A DNA stretch of 64,000 nt from Nocardiopsis prasina DSM 43845 (GTDB lineage Bacteria > Actinomycetota > Actinomycetes > Streptosporangiales > Streptosporangiaceae): assembly GCF_000341265.1 (NCBI RefSeq), contig NZ_ANAE01000143.1, positions 1 to 64,000 on the forward strand, written 5' to 3'. The number at the start of each line of letters is the position of its first letter. Position 1 is the stretch's first letter. Shown piece by piece: positions 42,633 to 51,898 of the stretch. The notes under the pieces are model-generated. The model saw only the letters and a list, made by a program, of their open reading frames with translations. It did not search any database and was not told the origin of the DNA. The position numbers and the translations under genes are program-made.

Positions 42633-44016
42633 CCCCCTCGAAGCCGACGGCGTCTCCCTCGGCCGTGGTGGAGGCGGCCGAGACCAGCGACGCGCCGGAC
42701 CCTGGTGCTGCCGGGCTCGCGTCGAGGACGGCGGACACCTCCGCCGGGTCGGTGGCTTCCGCCGCGGCGTCCTCGCGGTCCGTGGACCCCGAAGCGCGGC
42801 CCAGGAACAGGCTGAGGACGGCGGACACCAGTACCAGTGCGGCCGCGCCCAGCGCGCCGCCCGCGATCCCGTTGGTGTCCACCAGTGCACCGGTCAGCGG
42901 CCCCGCCACCGCCGCGCCGATGCTCATGGCCGTGGCCATCCAGCCGAACGCCTCCGCCCTGCGATGGGCGGGGGCGGTGTCGCCCAGGCGCCCCATCGCG
43001 GCGGCCAGGGTGGGCGCCAGCGCCAGACCCGAGACGAAGAGCAGCGGGGTGATCAGCAGCGGGGTCGGCAGGTGGCTGACCGGCGGCAGGAACGGGACCA
43101 ACACCGCGATGCCCAGTGCCGCCCCGAAGGCCCGCAGCGGCAGCCGCGGGGCGCCCCGGAGCGCCCCGGCCACCGCGCCGCCCACCAGGGAGCCCAGCGC
43201 CCAGACCGAGGCCAGCACCATCACGTAGTGCGGCGCGCCCAGCTCGTTGGCCCAGGCCACGATCACCAGGTCCATGCCGACCACACCGGAGACGATCATC
43301 CCGCACATCGCGAAGAGCAGGCAGAGCGCCGGGTGGAAGAGCAGACTGCGGTTCACCCGGGTGGAGGCGCGGTCCTGCCTGCCAGCGGGGTCCTGCGGGA
43401 CCGTGACGGCGCGGTCCGGTTCGGCGGGGCCGGTCACGTCCGCGCGGCGCAGGGCCAGAGCGAACCCCACCGCGCCCATCAGTCCCAGAATCCCTAGGAG
43501 CAACAGCGCCCAGCGTGGACCGGCGAACGCCACCACACCGGCGGTGAGGATCGGGGAGAAGACGAAGATCAGTTCCTGGGTGGTGGCCTCGGCCGCGTAG
43601 ATCGCCTGCCGCTCCGAACCCGTGGTCAGCCGGGGCCAGAGCGCGCGCACGATCTGGTTGGCCGGGGTGCCGAAGAGGCCGGTGCCCAGGGCCAGGGGGA
43701 TGGAGACCCACCACAGCGACGCGGGCAGCAGCGCCAGGGTCGCCAGACCGACCGTGAACACCACGCCGCACACCAGCACCAGACGGTCGCTGTTGCCCCG
43801 GTCGGCCATGCGCCCGCGCAACGGTCCGACCAGCGCCATGCCCAGGGTGAACGCGCCCGCCACCAGGCCCGCGAGGGTGTAGGACCCCGTCCAGCCCTGC
43901 ACGAGGAAGGTGACCGCGATCATCAACCCCGGTGTGTAGAACCGGGCCGCGAGGGACCAGATCAACAGGGACAGGACGTGGGGCACGGCGAAGAGCCGTC
44001 GGTAGTTGGCGAGCAC
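42529..44016 (-). CDS. Major facilitator superfamily transporter
   Basis: 495 aa from the GTG at 44016, preceded by CATAAT and 7 nt (leaderless candidate). Twelve hydrophobic helices with the motif-A-like LRGRMADRGNSDRLVLVCG between helices 2 and 3 and a charged central loop (about 190-235). A roughly 95-residue Ala/Ser/Pro/Glu-rich tail follows helix 12 and is encoded antisense to the end of the amidase gene. Probably a drug or metabolite exporter; substrate not inferable. Confidence 0.9.
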   Translation of the reverse strand: MLANYRRLFAVPHVLSLLIWSLAARFYTPGLMIAVTFLVQGWTGSYTLAGLVAGAFTLGMALVGPLRGRMADRGNSDRLVLVCGVVFTVGLATLALLPASLWWVSIPLALGTGLFGTPANQIVRALWPRLTTGSERQAIYAAEATTQELIFVFSPILTAGVVAFAGPRWALLLLGILGLMGAVGFALALRRADVTGPAEPDRAVTVPQDPAGRQDRASTRVNRSLLFHPALCLLFAMCGMIVSGVVGMDLVIVAWANELGAPHYVMVLASVWALGSLVGGAVAGALRGAPRLPLRAFGAALGIAVLVPFLPPVSHLPTPLLITPLLFVSGLALAPTLAAAMGRLGDTAPAHRRAEAFGWMATAMSIGAAVAGPLTGALVDTNGIAGGALGAAALVLVSAVLSLFLGRASGSTDREDAAAEATDPAEVSAVLDASPAAPGSGASLVSAASTTAEGDAVGFEGVSPSSPREPGVPMDGPAPAAPTRTEGSPHRPSAP

Positions 44017-44209
44017 GTGTTCGATTATGCCGCTCCCACCGGGCGCTTCGCCAAGGGATTCTCCCCACCGTCCCCGGTGCGAGCGGGGCCAGGGAAAGCC
44101 AGGGGAAAGGGGAGGTCGAGCCGGGGCCCAGGAACGTCGAGGGGAAGCATCTTCTGTCCCCACGCCGGGTCGTCCTGCGGTGTACGCGCGCCACCGTGGG
44201 GCATGATCG

Positions 44210-46249
44210 GTGTCTGTGAGGGACGTTCAGCTGACCCGGGTCGCCGAGCGCTACGGGGTCGCGACCGCATACGAGGACTGGCGGGGCCGGCAGGTGCCCG
44301 TCAGTCCGGACACGATCCGCCATGTCCTGTCCGCCCTGGGGGTGGACCCGACCGATCCCGACGCGGGACCGGGGCACGGCCTGCTGCCACCCGCCGTGGT
44401 GGTTCGGGAGGGCAAGGCACCGGACCTGGCGCTGCCCGAAGGCGCCCGAGCCTCCGTGGAGACCGCGGACGGCGGCCTGCTTCCGTTCGACCCGGGGCTG
44501 CCCTTGGGCGTGCACACCCTGCGGGTCACCGACAGGGGGACCGAACACGACGCCCCGATCCTGGTCGTCCCCGACCGGATCGAATCCACCGCGCTGCGTG
44601 ACAACCCCCGTCTCTGGGGACTGATGGCGCAGGTCTACAGCGTGCGCTCCCGGGCCTCCTGGGGCACGGGGGACCTGCGTGACCTCTCCGAACTCGCGGA
44701 GTGGAGCGCCCGGGACCTCGGCGCCGACTTCACCCTGATCAACCCGGTACACGCCACCGAACCCGTCACACCTCTGGAACCCTCCCCGTACCTGCCGGTC
44801 AGCCGCCGCTACGCCAGCCCGCTGTACGTCCGTGTGGAGGACGTCCCCGAGTACGCGCGGCTGGACCCCGCCCAGCGCGAGGGCATCCAGCGCCTGGCGC
44901 GGCCGCTGCGCGAACGCGGCCGTACCGCCGACCTCCTCGACCGCGACGCCGTCTGGGAGGCCAAGCTCACCGCCCTGGAGATCCTCTTCCAGGTTCCGCG
45001 GGCACCGGGCCGTGAGGAGGCGCTGCGCCACTACCTGGAGCGCGAGGGCCAGCCCCTGGTGGAGTTCGCGACGTGGTCGGCGCTCGCGGAGGAGCACGGC
45101 TCCGACTTCCGTACCTGGCCCTCGGAGCTGCGCGACGTCGGCTCGCTCACCGTGGGCAGACGGGCCCTGGACCTGTGGCCGCGCGTGGAGTTCCACCGCT
45201 GGCTCCAGTGGATCCTGGACGAACAGCTGGCCCAGGCGCAGGGAAGCGCCCTCGACAGCGGCATGGACGTGGGCATCGTCCACGACCTCGCCATCGGCGT
45301 GCAGGCGGGCGGGGCGGACGCGTGGATGTACGGCGACGCCCTCGTCCACGGACTGCACGTGGGCGCCCCGCCGGACGAGTTCAACCGGCGCGGGCAGGAC
45401 TGGGGGCAGCCGCCCTGGAACCCCACCCGCCTCGCTCAGCTGGGCTACGGGCCGTTCCGCCAGATCCTCTCCCAGGGCCTGCGGCACGCGGGCGGCCTGC
45501 GGATGGACCACGTCATGGGCCTGTTCCGGCTGTGGTGCGTGCCCGAGGGCGCCTCGGCCGACCAGGGCACCTACCTGCGCTTCGACCACGAGGGCACGGT
45601 CGGCGCGCTGGTGCTGGAGGCCCGGCGCGCGGACGCGGTGATCGTCGGCGAGGACCTGGGCACCGTCGAGCCCTGGGTCCGCGACCACCTCTCCGATCGC
45701 GGGGTCCTCGGCACCTCCGTGCTGTGGTTCGAGAACGACGCGGACGGCGAACCGCTCGCGCCCGACAGGTGGCGCCGGGACTGTCTGGCCACCGTGGCAA
45801 CCCACGACCTCCCACCCGTCTCCTCGTACCTGTCGGCCGAGCACGTGGAGTTGCGCGACCGCCTCGGCCTGCTCGACCGGCCCGTGGCAGAGGAACGGGC
45901 CGACTCCGAGGCCCGGGTGGCCCAGTGGTGCGCCCTGCTGGTGTACCTGGGGCTCCTGGAGGAGGACGCCGACCCGGTGGGGGACCCGGCCTCCGTGGTC
46001 GCCGCGATGCACGCCTACCTGGCCGCGACCCCGGCACGGATGCTCGGGGTCGCGCTCACCGACGTGGTGGGGGAGCGGCGCATGCAGAACCAACCGGGGA
46101 CCAGCACCGAATACCCGAACTGGCGGATACCGCTCACCAGCGGCGAGGGCGAACCGGTCCTGGTCGACGAGCTGCTGGCCGACCCCAGGATGGTCGCCCG
46201 GGTGCGCCGCACCCTGGGTCCCCTCGGCCACCAGGGCCGCGGCCTCTAG
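44210..46249 (+). CDS. malQ: 4-alpha-glucanotransferase (amylomaltase)
   Basis: 679 aa from the GTG at 44210 (a GTG at 44216 is also possible). An N-terminal domain of about 130 residues precedes the GH77 barrel, as in the long actinobacterial type. Signatures: WGLMAQVYSVRSRASWGTGD, DFTLINPVHA, GIVHDLAIGVQAGGADAW, LRMDHVMGLFRLWCVPEG (nucleophile Asp), VIVGEDLGTV (acid/base Glu), THDLPPVSSYLS, NQPGTSTEYPNWRIPL. It transfers alpha-1,4-glucan segments in maltodextrin and glycogen metabolism. Confidence 0.96.
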   Translation: MSVRDVQLTRVAERYGVATAYEDWRGRQVPVSPDTIRHVLSALGVDPTDPDAGPGHGLLPPAVVVREGKAPDLALPEGARASVETADGGLLPFDPGLPLGVHTLRVTDRGTEHDAPILVVPDRIESTALRDNPRLWGLMAQVYSVRSRASWGTGDLRDLSELAEWSARDLGADFTLINPVHATEPVTPLEPSPYLPVSRRYASPLYVRVEDVPEYARLDPAQREGIQRLARPLRERGRTADLLDRDAVWEAKLTALEILFQVPRAPGREEALRHYLEREGQPLVEFATWSALAEEHGSDFRTWPSELRDVGSLTVGRRALDLWPRVEFHRWLQWILDEQLAQAQGSALDSGMDVGIVHDLAIGVQAGGADAWMYGDALVHGLHVGAPPDEFNRRGQDWGQPPWNPTRLAQLGYGPFRQILSQGLRHAGGLRMDHVMGLFRLWCVPEGASADQGTYLRFDHEGTVGALVLEARRADAVIVGEDLGTVEPWVRDHLSDRGVLGTSVLWFENDADGEPLAPDRWRRDCLATVATHDLPPVSSYLSAEHVELRDRLGLLDRPVAEERADSEARVAQWCALLVYLGLLEEDADPVGDPASVVAAMHAYLAATPARMLGVALTDVVGERRMQNQPGTSTEYPNWRIPLTSGEGEPVLVDELLADPRMVARVRRTLGPLGHQGRGL

Positions 46250-46286
46250 GGCGGGCCGACCACCGGGCACACGATCCACCGAAGAC

Positions 46287-46324
46287 GGGACGGCCCCGGG
46301 GAACACTGTCCCCGGGGCCGTCCC
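46287..46324. terminator. Bidirectional terminator between malQ and pepN
   Basis: Perfect 16-bp stem (GGGACGGCCCCGGGGA at 46287-46302; complement at 46309-46324) with a 6-nt loop, between two convergent genes. Confidence 0.92.
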
Positions 46325-46346
46325 CTGTGCGCTCAGACCCTGGACG

Positions 46347-48890
46347 TCAGCCGTTCTGACCGGCGGCGATGTCCTTGGCGCGGGCACGCAGGGCACGCTC
46401 CACCCCGGCCCGCCCCTCGATCAGCAGGCGGTACAGCGCCGGAGCCGGGGAGTGCTCGGCGACATAGGCGTCGGTGCGCTCCAAGGTCGCCTCCTCCACC
46501 AGCTGACTCGGGTACACGATCTCGGCGAAGGACTGCGCGAACTCACCGGTCCACTTCTCCCACGCCGGGGCGAGCTGGGCGAAGTACCGCTCCACGTAGG
46601 GGCGGAACAGCTCCGCCTGGCGCGGCTCGGTGAAGCCCAGCAGGGTGGCGCGGAACTCGGCGTTGGCCAGGTCCCCGCCCACGATCCGCTCCCAGGCGGT
46701 CTCCTTGGCCTCGGCGGTGGGGATCGCGGCCCGGGCGCCGGCGGCGTTGCGCTGACCGGCGGCGGTCGGGTCGGCCACCAGCTCGGCGGCGATCTCCGCC
46801 TCACCCGCCGCACCTGCGGCGACCAGGCGGCGCAGCAGGGTCCAGCGCAGGTCGGTGTCGACCTCCAGGCCCTCCACCGTGATCGCGCCGTCCAGCAGCC
46901 CCCGCAGAAGGGACAGGTGGGCGTCGGTCACGGCCGCGTCCGCCAGGGCGTTGACGTAGGCCAGCTGGAGGTCGCCGCCGGGCTCGGCGGACGACAGCAG
47001 CTCGCTGAGACGGTCGGCCAGCAGCGCGAACCCGAACGGGCGCCACGCCGGGTCCGCGTAGTTGATGAGCGCTCCCGAGGCCTGTCGGAGCAGGGTCTGG
47101 GCCACTGTGACGTCGTTGACGCCGCTGATGCCGGAGGTCACCAGCGCCACGTAGTCCCGGGCGGCCATCTCACCGTCGCGGGTCATGTCCCATGCGGCGC
47201 CGAAGGCCAGCGCGCGCGGCAGCGACTCGCGGATCTCGCCCGCGCCCTCCACCACGGTGCGCAGGGAGCGCTCGTCCAGACGGATCTTGGTGAAGGTGAG
47301 GTCGTCGTCGTTGATGAGCACCAGGTCCGGCTGGGCCCTGCCGACCAGATCGGCGACCTCGGTACGGGCCCCGCTGACGTCCAGCTCCACGCGCTCACGG
47401 CGCACGATGCCGTCGGCGGTGCGGTCGTACAGGCCCACGGCCAGCCGGTGCGAGCGCAGCGTGGGGTGCTCGGAGGCGGCCTCCTGGAGGATCGTGAACG
47501 ACGTGAAGTCGCCGTTCGCGTCGACCTCGAACTCCGGGCGCATGGTGTTGACGCCCGTGGTCTCCAGCCACTCCTTCGACCAGCTGGACAGGTCACGGCC
47601 GGACGCGGCCTCCAGGTGCTTGAGGAGGTCGTGCAGCTCGGTGTTGCCGAACGCGTTCTCCTTGAAGTAGGCGCGCACGCCCGCGAAGAACGCGTCCACG
47701 CCCACGTAGGCGGCCAGCTGCTTGAGGACGGAGGCACCCTTGGCGTAGGTGATGCCGTCGAAGTTGACCTCGACCGCCTGGATGTCGACCATGTCGGCGG
47801 CGATCGGGTGCGTGGAGGGCAGCTGGTCCTGGCGCAGCGCCCACGCCTTCTCCACGTTGGCGAAGGTCGTCCAGGCGTCCGACCACTGGGTGGCGTTGAC
47901 CTGGCAGTACACGCTCGCGTAGGTCGCGAACGACTCGTTCAGCCACAGGTCGTCCCACCAGCGCATGGTGACGAGGTCACCGAACCACATGTGCGCCATC
48001 TCGTGCAGGATCGTCTCGGCGCGGCGCTCGTAGCGGGCGTCGGTGACGCGGGAGCGGAAGACGTAGTCCTCCAGGAACGTCACCGCGCCCGCGTTCTCCA
48101 TCGCGCCCGCGTTGAACTCGGGCACGAACAGCTGGTCGTACTTGCCGAACGGGTAGCGCAGGTCGAACAGGCCGTGGAAGAAGTCGAAGCCCTGCTTGGT
48201 GACCTCGAACAACGCCTCGGAGTCCAGGTGCTCGGCGAGCGAGGCGCGGCAGTACAGGCCCAGCGGGATGCCGTCGTGCTCGTCGCGGACCACGTGGTAC
48301 GGACCGGCGATCAGCGCGGTGATGTAGGTGGACATCACCTGGGTGGCGGGGAAGTGCCAGCGCACCCGCTCCTCACCCGCGGCCTCGCGTTCCACGTCGG
48401 GGGCGCTGTTGGAGACGACCTCCCACGACGGCGGCGCGTACACGGTCAGCTCGAACGTGGACTTGAGGTCGGGCTGGTCGAAGCACGTGAACATGCGGTG
48501 CGCGTCGGCCGTCTCGAACTGGCTGTACAGGTACACCGAGTCGTCGACGGGGTCCACGAACCGGTGCAGGCCCTCGCCGGTGCGCATGTACGCGGCGTCG
48601 GCGACGACGGTCAGCTCGTTCTCGGCGGCCAGGTCCGGGAGGGTGAGCCGCTCGCCGTCGAACAGTTCGGCCACGTCCAGCTCGCGCCCGTTGAGCACGG
48701 CGCTGCTGACTCTCGGCGCGGCCAGGTCGACGAAGGTCCGCGCGCCCGGCTCCGAGCTGGAGAAGCGCACGACGGTGGTGGACCGGAAGGTCTCGTCACC
48801 CGTGGTCAGGTCCAGCTCCACGGCGTAGGAGTCCACGCCGAGAATGCGGGCCCGCTCCTTGGCCTCGTCCCGTGTCAGGTTCCCTGCCAC
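46347..48890 (-). CDS. pepN: Aminopeptidase N (M1 metallopeptidase)
   Basis: 847 aa. Substrate-binding PEFNAGAMENAGAVTF and zinc site ETILHEMAHMWFGDLV with WLNESFATYAS downstream give the HExxH-x18-E motif of gluzincins. An N-terminal beta-domain begins MAGNLTRDEAKERARILGVD, and the C-terminal helical ERAP1-like domain completes the actinobacterial PepN layout. It removes N-terminal residues from peptides in the cytosol, plausibly finishing degradation begun by Clp. Divergent from the DsbA-like gene. Confidence 0.96.
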   Translation of the reverse strand: MAGNLTRDEAKERARILGVDSYAVELDLTTGDETFRSTTVVRFSSSEPGARTFVDLAAPRVSSAVLNGRELDVAELFDGERLTLPDLAAENELTVVADAAYMRTGEGLHRFVDPVDDSVYLYSQFETADAHRMFTCFDQPDLKSTFELTVYAPPSWEVVSNSAPDVEREAAGEERVRWHFPATQVMSTYITALIAGPYHVVRDEHDGIPLGLYCRASLAEHLDSEALFEVTKQGFDFFHGLFDLRYPFGKYDQLFVPEFNAGAMENAGAVTFLEDYVFRSRVTDARYERRAETILHEMAHMWFGDLVTMRWWDDLWLNESFATYASVYCQVNATQWSDAWTTFANVEKAWALRQDQLPSTHPIAADMVDIQAVEVNFDGITYAKGASVLKQLAAYVGVDAFFAGVRAYFKENAFGNTELHDLLKHLEAASGRDLSSWSKEWLETTGVNTMRPEFEVDANGDFTSFTILQEAASEHPTLRSHRLAVGLYDRTADGIVRRERVELDVSGARTEVADLVGRAQPDLVLINDDDLTFTKIRLDERSLRTVVEGAGEIRESLPRALAFGAAWDMTRDGEMAARDYVALVTSGISGVNDVTVAQTLLRQASGALINYADPAWRPFGFALLADRLSELLSSAEPGGDLQLAYVNALADAAVTDAHLSLLRGLLDGAITVEGLEVDTDLRWTLLRRLVAAGAAGEAEIAAELVADPTAAGQRNAAGARAAIPTAEAKETAWERIVGGDLANAEFRATLLGFTEPRQAELFRPYVERYFAQLAPAWEKWTGEFAQSFAEIVYPSQLVEEATLERTDAYVAEHSPAPALYRLLIEGRAGVERALRARAKDIAAGQNG

Positions 48891-49149
48891 GCCACGCTCC
48901 CTTCACGGCCGTCTTCGTCGTCGGCCGGAAATCGGTTGTCGACCGCGTCGGGCCCGCCGACTGGGGGTGGGCGCCGTCGGGCCTGAGGTCGTTGTCGTCG
49001 GTTCGATCCTGTCACGCGGCGGGGCGGAATGCGCAACCGATCACCGTGGTTGACGATCCATGGCGGCGGTGCGTCCTCGGCGGACCGCGGCCATCGGAAC
49101 CCGAACTTCCCCCAGGCCCGAGACCTCAGGCCCCGGACGAGGAGCAGCG

Positions 49150-49785
49150 ATGACCCAGACCCCCGCACAGCCAGGCGAGCCGGAGACCGTGTTCGCGGAC
49201 ATGTGGTTCGACCCGGCCTGCCCGTGGGCCTGGATCACCTCCCGCTGGCTGCTGGAGGTGGAGAAGGTCCGCCCCGTGACCGTGCGCTGGCACGTGATGA
49301 GCCTGAGCGTGCTCAACGAGGGACGCGACCTGCCCGCGGACTACCGGCACTTCCTGGACCGCGCCTGGGGTGCGGTGCGCGTGTGCGTCGCCGCCGAGGA
49401 GCGCTTCGGCCCCGAGGTGCTCGGCGCCCTCTACACGGCCCTGGGCACCCGCTACCACGACCGTGGCGAGGCGAAGGAAACGGACACCGTCCGGGCGGCC
49501 CTGGCCGACGCCGGGCTGCCCGAGGACCTGGCGGAGGCCGCCGACTCCACCGCGTACGATGAGGCCCTGCGCGCCTCGCACGGCGAGGCGATGAGGCTGG
49601 TGGGGGAGGACGTCGGTACGCCCGTCATCCAGGTGGAGGACGTGGCCTTCTTCGGGCCGGTCGTCTCCCCGATCCCGCGCGGCGAGGCCGCCGGGAAGCT
49701 GTGGGACGGTGTGCGCCTGGTCGCCGGGACCGACGGGTTCTTCGAGCTCAAGCGCACCCGCACGCGCTCGCCCATCTTCGACTGA
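49150..49785 (+). CDS. DsbA-fold protein, mycothiol-dependent nitroreductase (Rv2466c) family
   Basis: 211 aa; GAGGAG lies 5 nt before the ATG. It follows Rv2466c throughout: FADMWFDPACPWAWITSRWL, VMSLSVLNEGRDLPADYRHF, RAWGAVRVCVAAEERFG, VGEDVGTPVIQVEDVAFFGP, PRGEAAGKLWDGV, FFELKRTRT. Rv2466c has CPWC, whereas this protein has CPWA, keeping only the nucleophilic cysteine. It would use mycothiol to reduce nitro compounds or resolve oxidised thiols during stress. A DsbA-fold isomerase is the alternative but the family match is close. Confidence 0.9.
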   Translation: MTQTPAQPGEPETVFADMWFDPACPWAWITSRWLLEVEKVRPVTVRWHVMSLSVLNEGRDLPADYRHFLDRAWGAVRVCVAAEERFGPEVLGALYTALGTRYHDRGEAKETDTVRAALADAGLPEDLAEAADSTAYDEALRASHGEAMRLVGEDVGTPVIQVEDVAFFGPVVSPIPRGEAAGKLWDGVRLVAGTDGFFELKRTRTRSPIFD

Positions 49786-49805
49786 CCACCTCACCGGGAG
49801 CACCC

Positions 49806-49961
49806 ATGCCAGGGCCTGACGACGACCGCCGCGCCACCTTCCTCGACGACCTCGACCTGCTGCCCGACACCACGAGCGACGAGCGCTCGGAGGGGTGGGG
49901 CGACAGCGACGAGGACTCCACCGCGCGGCTGATCGCCGACCGTCCCCCGCACTGGGGCTGA
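49806..49961 (+). CDS. Small acidic conserved-type protein
   Basis: 51 aa, ATG at 49806 with GGGAG 6 nt upstream, 20 nt after the DsbA-like gene, so probably cotranscribed. Acidic (FLDDLDLLPDTTSDER) and ending RLIADRPPHWG, a motif I recall from small unannotated actinobacterial proteins of this size. No domain, signal or membrane segment. Function unknown. Confidence 0.75.
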   Translation: MPGPDDDRRATFLDDLDLLPDTTSDERSEGWGDSDEDSTARLIADRPPHWG

Positions 49962-50101
49962 CCTCCGGCGCCGAACCGGGCCCGGCCCCTCGGCGCCCGG
50001 CCGGGGCGGGTATCCGTGGAACCACGGGTGCCCGCCCCGCCGTCGCTTCCGCGGCCCCCTCGCTCTGGCCAACCCGAATCGCGTTCTGCGAAAGTGGGGC
50101 C

Positions 50102-51523
50102 ATGCGATCCCTCTACATCGACGGCGCCTGGCGTGACTCCGCCTCAGACGAGGCCCTTGACGTGGTCAACCCGGCGACCGAGAAGGTCATCGACACCGTT
50201 CCGGCGGGTGCCGCCGCCGACGTCGACGCCGCGGTCGAGGCCGCCGCGTCCGCTCTCCCCGCCTGGTCCGCGCTCACCCCGGGCCAGCGCGTCACCCACC
50301 TGTCCCGCGCGCGGGAGCTGTTCGACACCCGCCTCGACGACGTCGCCCGGCTGCTGACCACCGACATGGGCGCGCCCGCCACCTTCGCCACCAAGGTGCA
50401 GGCCGGTCTGCCCTCGCGCATGTTCGGCACCTACATCGACCTGGTCGAGGAGCACGGAGAGCGCTACTTCGGCGGCGAGGAGGTCGGCAACTCCCTGGTG
50501 GTGCACGAGCCGGTCGGCGTGGTCGGCGCCATCACCCCGTGGAACTACCCGCTGCACCAGATCGTCCTGAAGGTGGTCCCCGCGCTCCTCGCGGGCAACA
50601 CCGTGGTCCTCAAGCCGAGCGAGGTCGCCCCGCTGAGCGCCTACTGGCTGACGGAGATCCTCCACGAGGCCGGTCTGCCCGCGGGCGTGTTCAACCTCGT
50701 CTCCGGTACCGGGCCGGTGGTGGGCGAGGCGATCGCCGCCCATCCGAGGGTGGACATGGTCTCCTTCACCGGCTCCACCCGCGCCGGGACCCGGGTGTCC
50801 CAGGTCGCCGCCGAGACGATCAAGCGAGTCGCCCTGGAACTGGGCGGCAAGTCGCCCAACGTCATCCTGCCCGGAGCCGACCTCACCAAGGCGGTCAAGC
50901 GCGGCGTCGCCGACGTCATGCGCAACACCGGCCAGAGCTGCAATGCCCTCACCCGCATGCTCGTGCACCGCGACTCCTATGAGGAGGCAGTGGAGCTGGC
51001 CGCCGCGTCCGCGGCCAAGTACGTGCCGGGCGACCCCGAGGACGAGGCCACCCGGCTGGGTCCGCTGGTCTCGGCCGCGCAGCGGGACAAGGTCCGCGCC
51101 TACGTCGACCTCGGAGTGGAGGAGGGCGCGCGCCTGGTCACCGGGGGGTCCGAACCCGTCGAGGAGCGGGCCGTCGGCTACTACGTCCGCCCGACCGTCT
51201 TCGCGGACGTGCGCAACGACATGCGCGTCGCCCAGGAGGAGATCTTCGGCCCGGTACTCGTCCTCATCCCCTACGACACGGTGGAGGAGGCGGTGGGGAT
51301 CGCCAACGACACCGTCTACGGGCTCAACGCCGCCGTGTGGGCCGGGGACCCCGACGAGGGCCTGGCCGTCGCCCGTCGCCTCCGGGCGGGGCAGGTGGAG
51401 CTCAACGGCGGGGCCCTGAACCCGCGTGCCCCCTTCGGCGGGTACAAGCGCTCCGGCAACGGACGCGAGTGGGGCCTTCCCGGACTGGTGGAGTTCTGCG
51501 AGGTCAAGGCCGTGCAGAGGTGA
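50102..51523 (+). CDS. NAD(P)-dependent aldehyde dehydrogenase
   Basis: 473 aa. Cofactor and catalytic motifs: ITPWNYPLHQIVLKVVPALL, LKPSEVAPLS, SFTGSTRAGTRVS, ALELGGKSPN (general-base Glu), NTGQSCNALTR (catalytic Cys), EEIFGPVLVLIPYDT, PFGGYKRSGNGREWG. It oxidises an aldehyde to the acid; substrate unknown. The ATG at 50102 begins the normal ALDH N-terminus (RSLYIDGAWRDSASDEALDV). Confidence 0.95.
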   Translation: MRSLYIDGAWRDSASDEALDVVNPATEKVIDTVPAGAAADVDAAVEAAASALPAWSALTPGQRVTHLSRARELFDTRLDDVARLLTTDMGAPATFATKVQAGLPSRMFGTYIDLVEEHGERYFGGEEVGNSLVVHEPVGVVGAITPWNYPLHQIVLKVVPALLAGNTVVLKPSEVAPLSAYWLTEILHEAGLPAGVFNLVSGTGPVVGEAIAAHPRVDMVSFTGSTRAGTRVSQVAAETIKRVALELGGKSPNVILPGADLTKAVKRGVADVMRNTGQSCNALTRMLVHRDSYEEAVELAAASAAKYVPGDPEDEATRLGPLVSAAQRDKVRAYVDLGVEEGARLVTGGSEPVEERAVGYYVRPTVFADVRNDMRVAQEEIFGPVLVLIPYDTVEEAVGIANDTVYGLNAAVWAGDPDEGLAVARRLRAGQVELNGGALNPRAPFGGYKRSGNGREWGLPGLVEFCEVKAVQR

Positions 51524-51649
51524 CCCCTGTGTCCGGTCTCACCACCCCCCACCAGGTACTCCCGGAATCGGACCCGGTGACGCGCGCGTTGTGCGGTGTG
51601 GAAAGATTCCGACTGGTCATCCCCTGGTCGAACCCAATCGAGGTGTGAG

Positions 51650-51796
51650 TTGAGCAGCAAGCCCGCGGTCTCCAAGGCAGGTCCTCTCGGTAAGGACCTC
51701 AAGTCGATCCTCGTCTACAACCTGATCGCCATCCTGTCGATGGCCGGCTTCGCCGTCCTCGGTCTGAGCGTGGCGGCGGCCGCCGCCGGGGCCTGA
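51650..51796 (+). CDS. 48-aa single-span membrane protein, TTG start
   Basis: Begins at a TTG (51650) with GAGGTG (51640-51645) just upstream; no ATG or GTG is usable. Residues 1-17 are basic (SSKPAVSKAGPLGKDLKS). One transmembrane helix follows (ILVYNLIAILSMAGFAVLGL) with an all-Ala end. It has its own downstream terminator. Function unknown, likely a small envelope protein. Confidence 0.65.
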   Translation: MSSKPAVSKAGPLGKDLKSILVYNLIAILSMAGFAVLGLSVAAAAAGA

Positions 51797-51813
51797 TCCC
51801 CCGCGCGACCCAC

Positions 51814-51869
51814 ACGACGCGCGCCGCGCCCCTCGCCGGTCACACCGACCGGGTGGGGTGCGGCGTCGT
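51814..51869 (+). terminator. Terminator of the small membrane protein gene
   Basis: GCCGCGCCCC (51823-51832) pairs with GGGGTGCGGC (51855-51864), extended by ACGAC/GTCGT outside and followed by TTTGTT. Confidence 0.65.
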
Positions 51870-51898
51870 TTGTTCCCGGGAGCTGTCACACTGGTGAC

